Positions 41,164 to 49,968 of a stretch of 64,000 bases of DNA are shown here, in pieces (the first letter of the stretch is position 1; the number at the start of each line of letters is the position of its first letter). The stretch covers positions 620,001 to 684,000 of the forward strand of contig BMUX01000003.1 in the NCBI GenBank assembly GCA_014650415.1. The letters are read 5' to 3'. The stretch comes from Streptomyces spiroverticillatus (GTDB taxonomy: Bacteria; Actinomycetota; Actinomycetes; Streptomycetales; Streptomycetaceae). Below the pieces are notes generated by a model. That model was not told the DNA's origin. It searched no databases and saw only the letters and a program-made list of their open reading frames with translations. Made by a program: the position numbers and the translations under genes.

Positions 41164-41377
41164 TGGGGGTGGAGGTCGGAACCGGGAATTGCTATTTCCG
41201 GTGCTCCTCGGTGATGAGGGATTCACGTACGTAGCCGAATCGGTCGATGCCCTTAGATCAGCCGATGCGCTCCACATAGCGAAGGCCCTTCGGGTCTTTC
41301 CTCACGGTTCCTCTCCTTGGACTACTACCTATCCGCACCGTCTTGCGACGAGAACAGATCAGGCAGCCAGTCCCTGA
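41147..41377 (+). CDS. Possible small coupled gene (76 aa)
   Basis: The ATG at 41147 overlaps the last 17 nt of the nuclease-like gene in another frame. The product contains GRNRELLFPVLLGDEGFTYV and ADALHIAKALRVFPHG, which look protein-like, but the 3' end runs into the convergent small gene. No family is recognised. Could be a small partner of the nuclease-like protein or a chance frame. Confidence 0.3.
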   Translation: MDGTRDGGGGRNRELLFPVLLGDEGFTYVAESVDALRSADALHIAKALRVFPHGSSPWTTTYPHRLATRTDQAASP

Positions 41378-41621
41378 TGTCCCCGTCGAACTTGCCACTA
41401 CGTACGTCTTGCAGGGCCGTCGCGTAGCCGATCTCGATGGCCTCGTCGATCAGCTGATGCAGCTCCGGCGACAGGTACAAGAGTTGGTGTCCGGCCCCTG
41501 GGCAGAGGTTGGCCGCAGCGTGGCCGGCGGCCTGGGCGTGCTCACCGGGAACTGTTGCAGCATGCATGTCCGAGATGGCTTGGGCTGCGTTCTTGATCTC
41601 TTCCTGCGGAGACGAAGTCAT
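41325..41621 (-). CDS. Small conserved helical protein (98 aa)
   Basis: A 98-residue protein rich in Ala, with PEEEIKN-like start (MTSSPQEEIKNAAQAISDMH) and a second half ELHQLIDEAIEIGYATALQD followed by DWLPDLF. The helical Ala/Glu/Asp content suggests a small regulatory or antitoxin-like protein; no DNA-binding motif is clear. It is upstream-adjacent to another small gene on the same strand in the island. Function unknown. Confidence 0.55.
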   Translation of the reverse strand: MTSSPQEEIKNAAQAISDMHAATVPGEHAQAAGHAAANLCPGAGHQLLYLSPELHQLIDEAIEIGYATALQDVRSGKFDGDIRDWLPDLFSSQDGADR

Positions 41622-41677
41622 GGCGGCAGTATCCGCGTGGCGAAGGCAATGGGGAATGCCGCATTCGGGTTCCGCCT

Positions 41678-42103
41678 CTACTGGTGGCGCTTCGGAGGCG
41701 AGATTGGGGTGATCCGTGATCCGTCATCGTCGGCCGCGCCTTGGAGGACGTCCTCCCAGTCGGTGTGCTGGAGCCAGGTCTTTCCCATGAGGTGGGCGGT
41801 CCACCACACAAGGTCCGCCCAGCTGCGGCAGCGGTGCACCTCGACGGCGTACGCGTTCGCATTGGGCGTGGGGTCGCATGCTGCGTGGTGGACGCGCCAG
41901 CGGGCTGCATCGGGGTACGACGTCAGGCTCGCCGCGTCGTAGGCATGGAGCCCCGGCCCCACCTGCTTCATTTCAAGGAGCTCCCAGGCGCGGACGTTGG
42001 TGGAGCATCGGTCGACTTCTGACATGTCGACCCAGAAGCTGCCCTCGCCGTCGGCTACGGCTTGCGTGCAGACATCGCAGATGGCGGCCAATTCATGTTC
42101 CAC
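41678..42103 (-). CDS. Conserved island protein with Cys pair (141 aa)
   Basis: A 141-residue protein starting with GTG, preceded by CAAGGACCAGCC. It has AAICDVCTQAVADGEGSFWV (a CxxC pair), WRVHHAACDPTP and WADLVWWTAHLMGKTWLQHT. The Cys and His positions could bind zinc. I recall similar proteins in Streptomyces integrative elements but no function. It lies between small genes and the serine hydrolase, in the same direction. Confidence 0.6.
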   Translation of the reverse strand: MEHELAAICDVCTQAVADGEGSFWVDMSEVDRCSTNVRAWELLEMKQVGPGLHAYDAASLTSYPDAARWRVHHAACDPTPNANAYAVEVHRCRSWADLVWWTAHLMGKTWLQHTDWEDVLQGAADDDGSRITPISPPKRHQ

Positions 42104-42211
42104 GGCTGGTCCTTGAAGGGAGTCGCGTTACTACGGGCTACTTCTGAGCATGGTCCTTCGTGTTGCTGGTGACCAGAGGGCTCGTTGGCACGCGGTGCAG
42201 CTCATGCGACC

Positions 42212-43267
42212 TCAGAGGTTGACGGGAAGGGCTGCGGCGCGGAACGAGTTGCGTACGGCCGTGAGCGGCTCGCGGTCGCGCGTGTAGAAGAGCTTGTTGG
42301 TCAGGAGGACTGCCCACCGGCCCTGGGCGGGGGAGATCCACATGCCGGTGCCGGTGAAGCCGTAGTGGACCCAGATGTCGTCGGCGGGAGCGGTGCCGGG
42401 GGCGGGGTGCCAGAAGAGGCCGCGGGCGGGTTCGAGGGTGCCTGTCTGGATCGTTAGCGATTCCGCCGTCCAGGCCGAACCGAATCCAGCGAATCCGGGG
42501 CGCGACGAGGAGCCCAGCATGTGGCGCAGGAACGCGGCGAGGTCGTCGAGGACGGTGAAGACGCCAGCGATGCCGCACACGCCGTTTAGTAGGCGGGCGG
42601 AGAAGTCGTGGGCGGTGCCCTTGAGGTGGGTGCCGGTGTTCTGGTCGAGCTCGGTCGGTGCGCAACGGGCCGCGAGGCCGGTGGGGAGGGAGCCGAAGCA
42701 GGTGGAGTCCATGCCCAGGGACTGCCAGGTTCGCTCGGTGGCGAGCTGGTCGAGGCGTTGGCCGGAGAGGTGTTCGGCGAGGTAGCCGAGGACGAGGGCG
42801 GCTCGGTCCGTGTACTCGACGGCTTCGCCGGGCGGGCGGTGGAGGGGCTCGTGCAGGACGCCGTCGCGAATATCCTGGGGGTCCGTGCCGTAGAGGTTCT
42901 TGAGCTGGGCTCGGAGGGGGAGGCCGGCGGTGTGGGTCAGCAGGTGGTGGGCGGTGGCGATGCCCAGAGGGTGGTCTGCGACTTCTGGCCAGTAGGTGGC
43001 CAGTGGGGCGGTGAGGTCGAGTTTGCCGTCTTCCCACAGGGCGCCGATGGAGGACCACACGGCGAGGATCTTGGTGAGGCTGGCCGCGTCGAAGACGGTG
43101 TCCGGCTGCATGGGGACGTGGGGCTCGTCGGGGTCGAGGACGCCGGTGGCGCCTCGTGCCTGGATGCCCGTGGCGTCGCCCACGGCCCACACCGCGCCGG
43201 GGTAGACCTTGTCGCGAACGCCTTCGGCAAGCAGCTGTTCGATGTGGTCGGTGCTGCGGTACGTCAT
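42212..43267 (-). CDS. Beta-lactamase-type serine hydrolase
   Basis: A 351-residue class C beta-lactamase/DD-peptidase-fold protein. The nucleophile motif is DAASLTKI (SxxK), the second motif YTD in AVEYTDRAAL, and the third VHYGFTGTGMW (H-x-G class). No signal peptide is seen, so it acts in the cytoplasm, more like LovD/EstB-type acyltransferases or esterases than cell-wall enzymes. I chose the ATG at 43267 (GGGAGACC upstream) over one 24 nt earlier. It is the last gene of a seven-gene operon and may acylate or hydrolyse the pathway product. Confidence 0.88.
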   Translation of the reverse strand: MTYRSTDHIEQLLAEGVRDKVYPGAVWAVGDATGIQARGATGVLDPDEPHVPMQPDTVFDAASLTKILAVWSSIGALWEDGKLDLTAPLATYWPEVADHPLGIATAHHLLTHTAGLPLRAQLKNLYGTDPQDIRDGVLHEPLHRPPGEAVEYTDRAALVLGYLAEHLSGQRLDQLATERTWQSLGMDSTCFGSLPTGLAARCAPTELDQNTGTHLKGTAHDFSARLLNGVCGIAGVFTVLDDLAAFLRHMLGSSSRPGFAGFGSAWTAESLTIQTGTLEPARGLFWHPAPGTAPADDIWVHYGFTGTGMWISPAQGRWAVLLTNKLFYTRDREPLTAVRNSFRAAALPVNL

Positions 43268-43369
43268 GGTCTCCCTGTTCGCCGTGGGCATCCCGCCGGT
43301 CAGCGTAGTGACGCGGGAGGGGTGGATCGGGCAGTGGCGCGTGGGTGTCGGCGGGCGGTGGGGCTCGGT

Positions 43370-44467
43370 TCAGGTGAGCTGGTGGCCGAGTTCGGTGAGA
43401 GAGCGGGCGGTCGCTGAGAGCGGGTAGCGGGCGGCGTTCGCGTAGCCCGCTTGTCGTAGGGCGGGGAGGAGGCCGGGGCTGGTGCGCAGCCGGTTCACGT
43501 CGCGGGCGAGCGCGGTGGGGTGGGTGAAGTCGGTGGTTATGGCGGAGGCGGCGAGGGTTTCGTTGAGGCCGGGTACGGGTTGGTGGAGGACGGGGAGGCC
43601 GCAGGCTTGGGCCTCCAGGGCGACCAGGCCCATGGCTTCCAGGGTGGTGGAGGGCATGACGAGCGCGTCGTGCTCGGCGAACGCTTTCCACAGCTGGGGG
43701 CGGCGGAGCCAACCGAGGTAGCGGGCTCGTACGCCGGTTCGTTGGAGCAGTGGGGCCAGGGCCTGGAACTGAGCACGGGGCGCGGCGATGCTCAGCTCGA
43801 CGCCTTGTATCGGGGCCAGGCCCTGGAGCAGGGACTCGACTCCCTTCTCCGCGGTCAGCCGTCCGGCGTACAGGAGCCGCAGGTGGCTGGTGACGGTCCG
43901 AGCGGGCCGGGGTGGCGGTGCGGTGAGCAGGTGGTCGGGGATGCCCCAGGGAATGCGGGTGATCTTGCGGCGGTCGGTCTGTGGGGCGAGATTCAGGAGG
44001 CGGTCGGCCATTGCGTTGGTGGGGACGACGATGGCATCGGCGGCCCGCGCCGTTTCGCGCAGGACCTGGAGCTGGTCGCGGTGGGACTCGGCGAAGAGCA
44101 GGTCGGTGCCGTGGACCAAGGCGATTCTGGGGTGGGCGGGGAGGGCTCGGAGCAGGGCGGCCGTGGCGCCGAAGGTGAGGTGCTGGAGGTGCAGGACGTC
44201 GATCTGGGACGGGTCGATCGTGGTAGTGAGGGCTCTGCGGAGGGCGGTGACGTAGCGGCCGAAGGCGGGGCCGTCGAGGCACTTTCCCTGTACGGACAGC
44301 AGGTTCAGACCGGGCGGGAGGTGGGGCCGGGGGCCTGGTGGCGCGAGCATGAAGGCTCGTGCGGGGATGAGCGGGGTGTCGCCGGTGTAGAGGTCGAGGA
44401 AGAGTTCGACGCTGCCGCCGGGGCTCCCGGCGGGCAGGTCCAGGGTGGTGGCGACGACCTGGCTCAC
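43370..44467 (-). CDS. GT4-family glycosyltransferase
   Basis: A 365-residue GT-B enzyme. The C-terminal nucleotide-sugar domain has LLYAGRLTAEKGVESLLQG and the E-x7-E motif in LEAMGLVALEAQACGLPVL; the N-terminal domain has IDVLHLQHLTFGA and HGTDLLFAES. GTG start overlaps the upstream stop (GTGA). Likely retaining transferase using a nucleotide sugar. In this operon it probably glycosylates the product of the preceding enzymes. Confidence 0.88.
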   Translation of the reverse strand: MSQVVATTLDLPAGSPGGSVELFLDLYTGDTPLIPARAFMLAPPGPRPHLPPGLNLLSVQGKCLDGPAFGRYVTALRRALTTTIDPSQIDVLHLQHLTFGATAALLRALPAHPRIALVHGTDLLFAESHRDQLQVLRETARAADAIVVPTNAMADRLLNLAPQTDRRKITRIPWGIPDHLLTAPPPRPARTVTSHLRLLYAGRLTAEKGVESLLQGLAPIQGVELSIAAPRAQFQALAPLLQRTGVRARYLGWLRRPQLWKAFAEHDALVMPSTTLEAMGLVALEAQACGLPVLHQPVPGLNETLAASAITTDFTHPTALARDVNRLRTSPGLLPALRQAGYANAARYPLSATARSLTELGHQLT

Positions 44468-45000
44468 GGCCGGCCTCCCGGCAGTTCCTCGTACAGGCGG
44501 GAAGTCTCAATTCCCTGGCTGGACCGGTACTTGAGGCCGTGCTGTTGGTAGCTGGCAGGGGTGCCGAAGGCGTGGAGGAAGGTCAGCTTCCCGAAGGTCA
44601 TCAGGGGATAGATGCGTACGGGGCGTGCGGCCCGGATCTCCAGGGTCCAGCGGATGGCGTGGCCCTGGTGGCCGAGCGGCGCGGAGACGTGGACCCAGAT
44701 GCCGAGGGCGCCGGTCGTGCGGTTGCCGTTGAGGAACTGCGCGTACGTCTCCGAACCGGTTCTCTCGTGGGTGACGCCGAGGTACAGGATGCCGGGGCGG
44801 AGCACGAACCCTGTTGCAGGGATGGGGACTTCGGTGGTGGTCGTACTGGCTGCGGCGTCGAGGTAGCCCCCGCAGACGCGCAGGGTCTGGCCGAGTCGCC
44901 AGTCGTAGGCGTTGGGGGAGATGCGGGTGGGGTCGTACGGATCGATGGTGATCTCGCCCGAGGCGTGGGCGGCGGCGATGGCGGGGCCGGTGAGGATCAC
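44464..45000 (-). CDS. dCTP deaminase/dUTPase-fold protein, paralogue A
   Basis: A 178-residue trimeric-fold protein related to Dcd. The N-terminus ILTGPAIAAAHASGEITID and DPTRISPNAYDWRLG match the family. The loop normally RSSxARLGL reads NRTTGALGIWVHV here, so the Ser/Arg phosphate-binding residues are changed, while the catalytic glutamate in RWTLEIRAARPV is kept. The GTG start overlaps the stop of paralogue B. The changed loop suggests a different substrate, perhaps not a triphosphate, or a need for the neighbouring paralogue. Confidence 0.8.
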   Translation of the reverse strand: MILTGPAIAAAHASGEITIDPYDPTRISPNAYDWRLGQTLRVCGGYLDAAASTTTTEVPIPATGFVLRPGILYLGVTHERTGSETYAQFLNGNRTTGALGIWVHVSAPLGHQGHAIRWTLEIRAARPVRIYPLMTFGKLTFLHAFGTPASYQQHGLKYRSSQGIETSRLYEELPGGRP

Positions 45001-45536
45001 GAGGTCACCGCCGGGAGAGGTGCGAGGTCGCGCCAGTAGGCGGACGGGCGTGGGCCGGCGGCGGCCTGGTACTTGCCTGCATAGAGCGCGACGGGGCCGT
45101 GCGCGACGAAGAACATGATCTGGCCGATCTTCATGCCCGTGTAGATGCGCAGCGGGCGGACCGGCGAGAGCATCAGCGTCCACTGTCCGTGGAAGCCGAG
45201 GTCGCCGATCGGCGCCGTGATCTCGACGAAGAGGCCGAGCCGCCCGACGGAGGAACGGCCGAACAGTAAGGGGACGAAGGTGTCGGAGCCGACCTCTTCG
45301 AGGGTGTGCCCGAGGTAGAGCTCGCCGGGCTGGAGGACGTGGCCGTGAGGGCCGATCGCGATCTCGTGGGTGGGGTTCGGGGTGTGCGCGTCGATCACGG
45401 GAGCGGTGTACGTGAGGAGGGTTGGGCCGAGGCAGACGTTGTAGCTGTTGGGGTTCACCTGGGTCGGGTCGAAGGGCGTGATGCGCAGTCGGCCGTCCGC
45501 GACGGCTGAGGTGATCTCGGGGCCGGTCAGGATCAT
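44997..45536 (-). CDS. dCTP deaminase/dUTPase-fold protein, paralogue B
   Basis: A 179-residue protein close in layout to paralogue A: MILTGPEITSAVADGRLRIT, then FDPTQVNPNSYNVCLGPTLL. The loop GRSSVGRLGLFVEI keeps the RSS...R phosphate-binding signature of Dcd, but in GFHGQWTLMLSPV the catalytic Glu (TLE in Dcd) is replaced by Met. The protein should bind nucleotide but not deaminate as Dcd does. ATGA overlap with the 5'-nucleotidase gene. The reciprocal defects of A and B fit a hetero-oligomer or a new reaction. Confidence 0.8.
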   Translation of the reverse strand: MILTGPEITSAVADGRLRITPFDPTQVNPNSYNVCLGPTLLTYTAPVIDAHTPNPTHEIAIGPHGHVLQPGELYLGHTLEEVGSDTFVPLLFGRSSVGRLGLFVEITAPIGDLGFHGQWTLMLSPVRPLRIYTGMKIGQIMFFVAHGPVALYAGKYQAAAGPRPSAYWRDLAPLPAVTS

Positions 45537-46726
45537 TGCCGTTCTCCTCCGGTGAGGACGTGCTGGACCGCTTGGACGAGGGGGAAGGCGGCCTGGCGGG
45601 TGTGTCCGCCGAGGAAGGTGTCGGCCAGGTAGTCGGTGGTCAGGACGGTGCGGGTGTGGGTGGGGAAGGTGTCCGGTGCGGTCACCAACGGGCCTGTCGT
45701 GTGCGCCAGTTCAGCGAGACGGGGGCCGTCGGTCAGGTGGGCGTGCACGAGGTGGTTGCCGAAGGGCTCGATGGTCAGCAGGTCGCCTCGGGTGAGGGAT
45801 TCACCGAGCGGCGTGGTGCGAAGGGCCGTCTCGTTCAGGAGGACGGCTTCCGCGCCGAGGCCGGTGTGCAGGCGGGAAGCGATCTCCTGAAGCAGGGCCC
45901 GGCGGTCGAGCGGGCGGTTGCGGTAAGGCACGGAGATGGTGCCCAGCGGCTCGGCGAGACTCCGTCGGTAGGTCTCGATCTCCTTGTGTAGGGCGCTCAG
46001 TTCGGTGGGCGGCCGGGGGGAAGTGGCGGGGAAGGATGCCGTACGGGCAGCCCACCCCGCGCCCACCGGCTCGGCGAAGGCGTGGCCGGCGGCCAGTTCG
46101 GGGCCCTTGAGGACGAGAGTGTCGCCGACGTGCTCGGGGCCGTAGCGCTCGCTGTGACAGTGGCCGGAGAAGATCACGTCGAGGAAGGGGCATGCGGCGG
46201 CGATCTTCAGGTCCTCGGCGAAGCCGGAGTGGCTGAGCAGGATCCAGGAGTCGGCTTCGTGGCGGTGGGCGAGCATGAGTTCGCGCAGCGCTTGGACGGG
46301 GTCGGTCTCGTGGTGGCCGGCTCGTTGCGCGCAGGGGATGGCGTTGAAGGCTTGGACTCCGATGATCCCCGTGACGGCGACGCGCCGACCGCAGATCTCG
46401 GCGAGGTGGAGGCGACGGAACAGGGCATCGCCGGTTGTGTCGGCGACGGCGTTCGCGCAGACCGTGAGGCGGTGCAGGTCGGGTTCGAAGTGGTGTGCCC
46501 AGCCGTGGTTTCCGGGGGCGATCACGTCGTACAGCGTGGTCAGGAGCTGGCGCTCGATCCTGCCGTTGCCGAGCCGGTAGTAGCCGCTGCCTTCGAAGAA
46601 GTCGCCGCAGTCGACGACGAGCGAGTCCTGGCGGGCGGCGTGCAGGTGGGTGAGCAGAGGCAGTGCGTCGGTGAAGGCGGAGTGGACGTCGGTGGTGGCG
46701 ACGATGCGCTGGAGTTCGCGGGTCAT
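45533..46726 (-). CDS. Cytosolic 5'-nucleotidase-like metallophosphoesterase
   Basis: A 397-residue two-domain protein of the UshA/5'-nucleotidase family. Metal motifs are TTDVHSAF (D-x-H), VVDCGDFFEG (GD), APGNHGW (GNH), LLSHSGF and FSGHCHSERY (GHxH). The C-terminal nucleoside-binding domain shows LLNETALRTTPLGESLTRGD and TIEPFGNHLVHAHLTDG. It lacks a signal peptide, unlike UshA, so it acts inside the cell. The ATGA overlap with the MurA-like gene and with paralogue B implies strict coexpression. It may dephosphorylate a nucleotide intermediate after enolpyruvyl transfer. Confidence 0.87.
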   Translation of the reverse strand: MTRELQRIVATTDVHSAFTDALPLLTHLHAARQDSLVVDCGDFFEGSGYYRLGNGRIERQLLTTLYDVIAPGNHGWAHHFEPDLHRLTVCANAVADTTGDALFRRLHLAEICGRRVAVTGIIGVQAFNAIPCAQRAGHHETDPVQALRELMLAHRHEADSWILLSHSGFAEDLKIAAACPFLDVIFSGHCHSERYGPEHVGDTLVLKGPELAAGHAFAEPVGAGWAARTASFPATSPRPPTELSALHKEIETYRRSLAEPLGTISVPYRNRPLDRRALLQEIASRLHTGLGAEAVLLNETALRTTPLGESLTRGDLLTIEPFGNHLVHAHLTDGPRLAELAHTTGPLVTAPDTFPTHTRTVLTTDYLADTFLGGHTRQAAFPLVQAVQHVLTGGERQ

Positions 46727-48054
46727 GGCGTGACCTCGCAGATGTCGGCGCCGAGCGCGCGCAGCTTGGTGGGGAGGTCGGCGTGGCCGCGGCGGAGCTG
46801 GTCGAGGCCGCCGAGGGTGGTGACACCGCGTGCGGTGAGGCCGGCGACGAGGAGGGCGGAGCCGGTGCGGATGTCGGTGGCTTCTACGCCTGCGCCGGTC
46901 AGGCGTTGCGGGCCGGTGAGGCAGCACTGGGTGGGGGAGAGCTCGTGGATGTCCGCGCCGAGGCGGGCGAGCTGGGGGAGCAGGTTGTTGTGGCGGCCGG
47001 GGTTGATGGAGTCGGCGAAGAGGTGGGTGCCGGGCAGGCCGAGTGCGAGGGCCATCAGCGGGGGTTCGAAGTCGGCGTCCAGGCCGCCGGGGGAGAGGGA
47101 GGCGACGGCGCGGAGCGGGCGGTGGGTGGGGTGGTAGTCCTCGGCGTGGACGGTGAGGGTGGTGCCGTGGGCGGTGACGGGGATGCCGAGCCAGCGCAGG
47201 GCGGCGGTCATCGGCGCGATGTCCGTGCTTCGTACGCCTGCGATGCGGGCGTTTCCGCCGGTGGAGGCGACGGCGCAGGCCAGGGTGGCTGCTTCCACCT
47301 TGTCGCCGGGCACTGTCCAGGAGTGGGTGTCCTGGGAGGGGTACGAGGGCGGGGTCAGCGTGAGGAGGCGTTCGGCGGCGCGGGTTTCCCAGCAGGCTTC
47401 CCGGAGGGCGTCTAGGACGCTGAGGACTTCCGGGGAAAGGTTCGGCCGGCCCAGGCGCAGGGGGCGGTTCGCGACGACCGCCCGGAGGAGGGCGGCGATG
47501 GTGGTGCCCCGGGAGCGGAAGGGGAGTGTCAGCGACACCGTGCCCGCAGGGGTGCGTCCGGCCGTGACGGTGTAGCCGTGGTCGTCGACCGTGGTCCGGT
47601 CGCCGAATGCCTCGTACACCGTGAAGTGCTGTTCCATGCCGCGCCCACCGATCTGGCAGCCGCCGGGCCAGGGAAGAGCCGCCCCGCCGTGGGCTGCGAG
47701 CAGGGCGGGGACGAGGTAATACGAGGCGCGGATGCGGGCAGCGGTCGGGTGCATGCCGGGAGCGGGGTGCGTGCTCTCGCCCGGCGTAGCCACGACCGTG
47801 CTCGGCTCGGCCACCGGATGCGCGACCCGGTGGCCTGCGTGCTGGAGGAGCGTGAGCATCGTCCGGACGTCCGCGTTGGCGGGGACGTTGGACAGCTGGA
47901 CGGGCCGGCGCAAGGCGGCTGCCGCTGCCAGCAGGGGGAGGGCTGCGTTTTTGGAGCCGTCGACGGTCACGGTGCCGGTGAGCGGCGGGCCGGGGCGGAC
48001 GGCGATCACGTCGGAGGCTTCGGAGGTCAAGGCGGGGAGTTGGGCGGTGGTCAC
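46723..48054 (-). CDS. MurA-like enolpyruvyl transferase, secondary-metabolism type
   Basis: A 443-residue EPSP synthase-fold enzyme. Conserved catalytic features of MurA are kept: Lys-Asn in DGSKNAALPLLAAAAAL, the loop Cys in WPGGCQIGGRGMEQH, the Asp in LDADFEPPLMALALG, DIRTGSALLVAGL and the Arg in LRRGHADLPTKLRALGADI. The substrate loop after Cys (GRGMEQH) differs from MurA's RPVDLH, so UDP-GlcNAc may not be the acceptor. Two chromosomal murA genes usually serve the wall, so this extra one is likely specialised, as NikO/PolA in nucleoside antibiotics. GTG at 48054 has AAGGAG upstream. Confidence 0.85.
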   Translation of the reverse strand: MTTAQLPALTSEASDVIAVRPGPPLTGTVTVDGSKNAALPLLAAAAALRRPVQLSNVPANADVRTMLTLLQHAGHRVAHPVAEPSTVVATPGESTHPAPGMHPTAARIRASYYLVPALLAAHGGAALPWPGGCQIGGRGMEQHFTVYEAFGDRTTVDDHGYTVTAGRTPAGTVSLTLPFRSRGTTIAALLRAVVANRPLRLGRPNLSPEVLSVLDALREACWETRAAERLLTLTPPSYPSQDTHSWTVPGDKVEAATLACAVASTGGNARIAGVRSTDIAPMTAALRWLGIPVTAHGTTLTVHAEDYHPTHRPLRAVASLSPGGLDADFEPPLMALALGLPGTHLFADSINPGRHNNLLPQLARLGADIHELSPTQCCLTGPQRLTGAGVEATDIRTGSALLVAGLTARGVTTLGGLDQLRRGHADLPTKLRALGADICEVTP

Positions 48055-48515
48055 GATCGGCTCCTTGGGAGGGGCACGCGTAAGGGCGTGGAGGTGGTCG
48101 GCCGTACGGGCAGGTCGATCTCGGCCCAGCAGCACTTGCCGGATGCGGTCGGCTCGACGTCATGCCGCGCCGCGAGGGCGGCCACGAGGAACAGGCCCCG
48201 GCCGTGCTCGCTGTCTGAGTCGGGCAGCTCCATGTGGGGCAGGGCAGAGCTGGTGTCGGAGACCTCGATCCGTACGGTGTCGTCGCCGGTCACGCGAGCG
48301 GACACTGAGATCGGTCCGGGGCCGGCGTGCTGGACGGAGTTCGCGAGCAGTTCGGTCACCACCAGGCCGACGGCATCGAGGAGTTCGCCCTCGCCTTCGT
48401 CGGACGTGCTGGCCTGAAGCTCCCAGCCGCGTATCCCGGCGAGAAGCCGGTGCCGTGCGTCGGTGATGGCGCGAGCCGTGCTGGGTACGGAGAAGCTGAG
48501 GTGTCGCTGTTCCAC
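48051..48515 (-). CDS. ATP-binding (HATPase, anti-sigma-like) regulator
   Basis: A 154-residue HATPase_c protein with N-box VVTELLANSVQHAG, G1 box IEVSDTSSALP and HGRGLFLVAALA. It resembles the many Streptomyces RsbW-like proteins that bind partner regulators rather than phosphorylate histidine. GTG at 48515 (GGGAGGCAACCC upstream). It overlaps the MurA-like gene (GTGA) as first gene of the operon and could transmit a signal to the divergent HTH regulator or to a sigma/anti-sigma network. Confidence 0.85.
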   Translation of the reverse strand: MEQRHLSFSVPSTARAITDARHRLLAGIRGWELQASTSDEGEGELLDAVGLVVTELLANSVQHAGPGPISVSARVTGDDTVRIEVSDTSSALPHMELPDSDSEHGRGLFLVAALAARHDVEPTASGKCCWAEIDLPVRPTTSTPLRVPLPRSRS

Positions 48516-48681
48516 AGGGTTGCCTCCCGGACGGGTACGGCCTCCACGTAACCCGTGGCGGGAGCGGCCGGACCAGGGCCGGTGCTCGTGCGGCATCACT
48601 TATGCAGGACCTGAATGCGCACCAAGTGCGGCTGAATTAGCCTCGGTTGAGCAGGCAGGATCGGCGACGGCGGAAGGGGCC

Positions 48682-49968
48682 GTGGCGCAGATGGCCGATG
48701 TGTACGACGCGCAGGGCGAGGCGAGACGGATCGGCGAAGAGATCCGCCGAGCCCGCGTGCTCGCGAAACGCACCCAAGCGGGCGTCGCCGCCGCGCTGGG
48801 CTACCACCAGTCGAAGCTGAGCCGCCTGGAACAGGGCCGCGGAACCGCCGACTCCCAGGTGGTGCGGGCGGTCGCGCAGGAACTGGGCATCCCGCTCGCC
48901 GTACTCGGCCTCGCCGCCTTACCGGACGACACCGCCACCACCAGCGACCCTGAAACTGAGGACATGCACCGCCGTACCTTCCTGGCCGCGAGCGTCGCCG
49001 CTCTCGCGACTCCTGCTCCGCCGATGCTCGGCCACCACACGCTCGTACAGGCGCTGCTGCCCGGCCCAACACCGCCCACGGGCATGGACGTTGATGCTGT
49101 CGACGTCCTCGCCGCCCGCATCTCCGAAGTCCGCAGCCTCTTCTCCACCTGCGACTACGCCGAGCTGCAACAGGTCCTGCCCACCCTTATCGTCGACCTC
49201 CGGCAGGCCGCGCCCGCCTCGACCGAGGCCACCGGCCTGCTCGCCACCGCGTACCAGACCGCCGTCAGCCTGCTCCTCAAGCTCGGCGACCACGGCCACG
49301 CCTGGCTCGCCGTGGGCCGCGCCATGGCCGAGGCCGAACGCTGTGGCGACCCGGTCATCCTGGCCTCCAGCGTCCGCGTACACGCCCACCTACTGGCCCG
49401 CGAACGGCACACCAGCCAGGCCGTCACCCTGGTCCGGCACACCGCCGACCAGCTCACCGGCGCGTACGACCAACGCTCCCCGCGCTACCTGGCGGCCCTC
49501 GGCCTGCTCCTCCTGCGCGGCGTCACCGCAGCCAGCAGCGGCGGTGACCGCTCCGCCACCAAGGACTTCCTGACCGAGGCCCACGACGTCGCCCGCTACG
49601 TCTCCCTCGACCGCCCCGACGCCTGGGCCAACTTCAGCCCCACCAACGTCTCCCTCCACGCGGTCAGCGCCGCCAACGCATTCGGCGACGCGGGCATCGC
49701 TCTGGAAACCGCCGGCCCCCTCATGCGCCGCCACATTCCGGCCCCCGAGCGCCGCACCGCCCTCTGGATCGAAACGGCCCGCGCCTACAGTCAGCAGGGC
49801 CGCCTCGCCGACGGCTACCAGGCCCTGCGCATCGCCGAAAGCTGCGCTTCCCAGGACATCCGCCGCCCCGCCGTACGCGAACTCGTCGCCGACATGGCCG
49901 CCCGCGACCGCCACCGCACCCTGCCCGAACTCCACCACTTCAGCCGTCAATTGGGAGCCCCCGCGTGA
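48682..49968 (+). CDS. HTH (XRE) regulator with TPR-like C-terminal domain
   Basis: A 428-residue regulator. The HTH is KRTQAGVAAALGYHQSKLSR with LEQGRGTADSQVV; near residue 96 an internal twin-arginine-like hydrophobic stretch MHRRTFLAASVAALATPAP is present, as in several Streptomyces regulators of this kind although the protein is not obviously exported; the C-terminal 280 residues are helical repeats (AYQTAVSLLLKLGDHGHAW). I used the GTG at 48682 because GGAAGGGG is close; ATG at 48691 is possible. It is divergent from the seven-gene operon and overlaps the flavoprotein gene (GTGA). Confidence 0.85.
   Translation: MAQMADVYDAQGEARRIGEEIRRARVLAKRTQAGVAAALGYHQSKLSRLEQGRGTADSQVVRAVAQELGIPLAVLGLAALPDDTATTSDPETEDMHRRTFLAASVAALATPAPPMLGHHTLVQALLPGPTPPTGMDVDAVDVLAARISEVRSLFSTCDYAELQQVLPTLIVDLRQAAPASTEATGLLATAYQTAVSLLLKLGDHGHAWLAVGRAMAEAERCGDPVILASSVRVHAHLLARERHTSQAVTLVRHTADQLTGAYDQRSPRYLAALGLLLLRGVTAASSGGDRSATKDFLTEAHDVARYVSLDRPDAWANFSPTNVSLHAVSAANAFGDAGIALETAGPLMRRHIPAPERRTALWIETARAYSQQGRLADGYQALRIAESCASQDIRRPAVRELVADMAARDRHRTLPELHHFSRQLGAPA

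Noticed and set aside
45533..48163. 876-codon frame read as one protein
   Set aside because: The first part is an Arg/Pro-rich shadow of the MurA-like gene; the real 5'-nucleotidase starts at the ATG at 46726 that overlaps the MurA-like stop.
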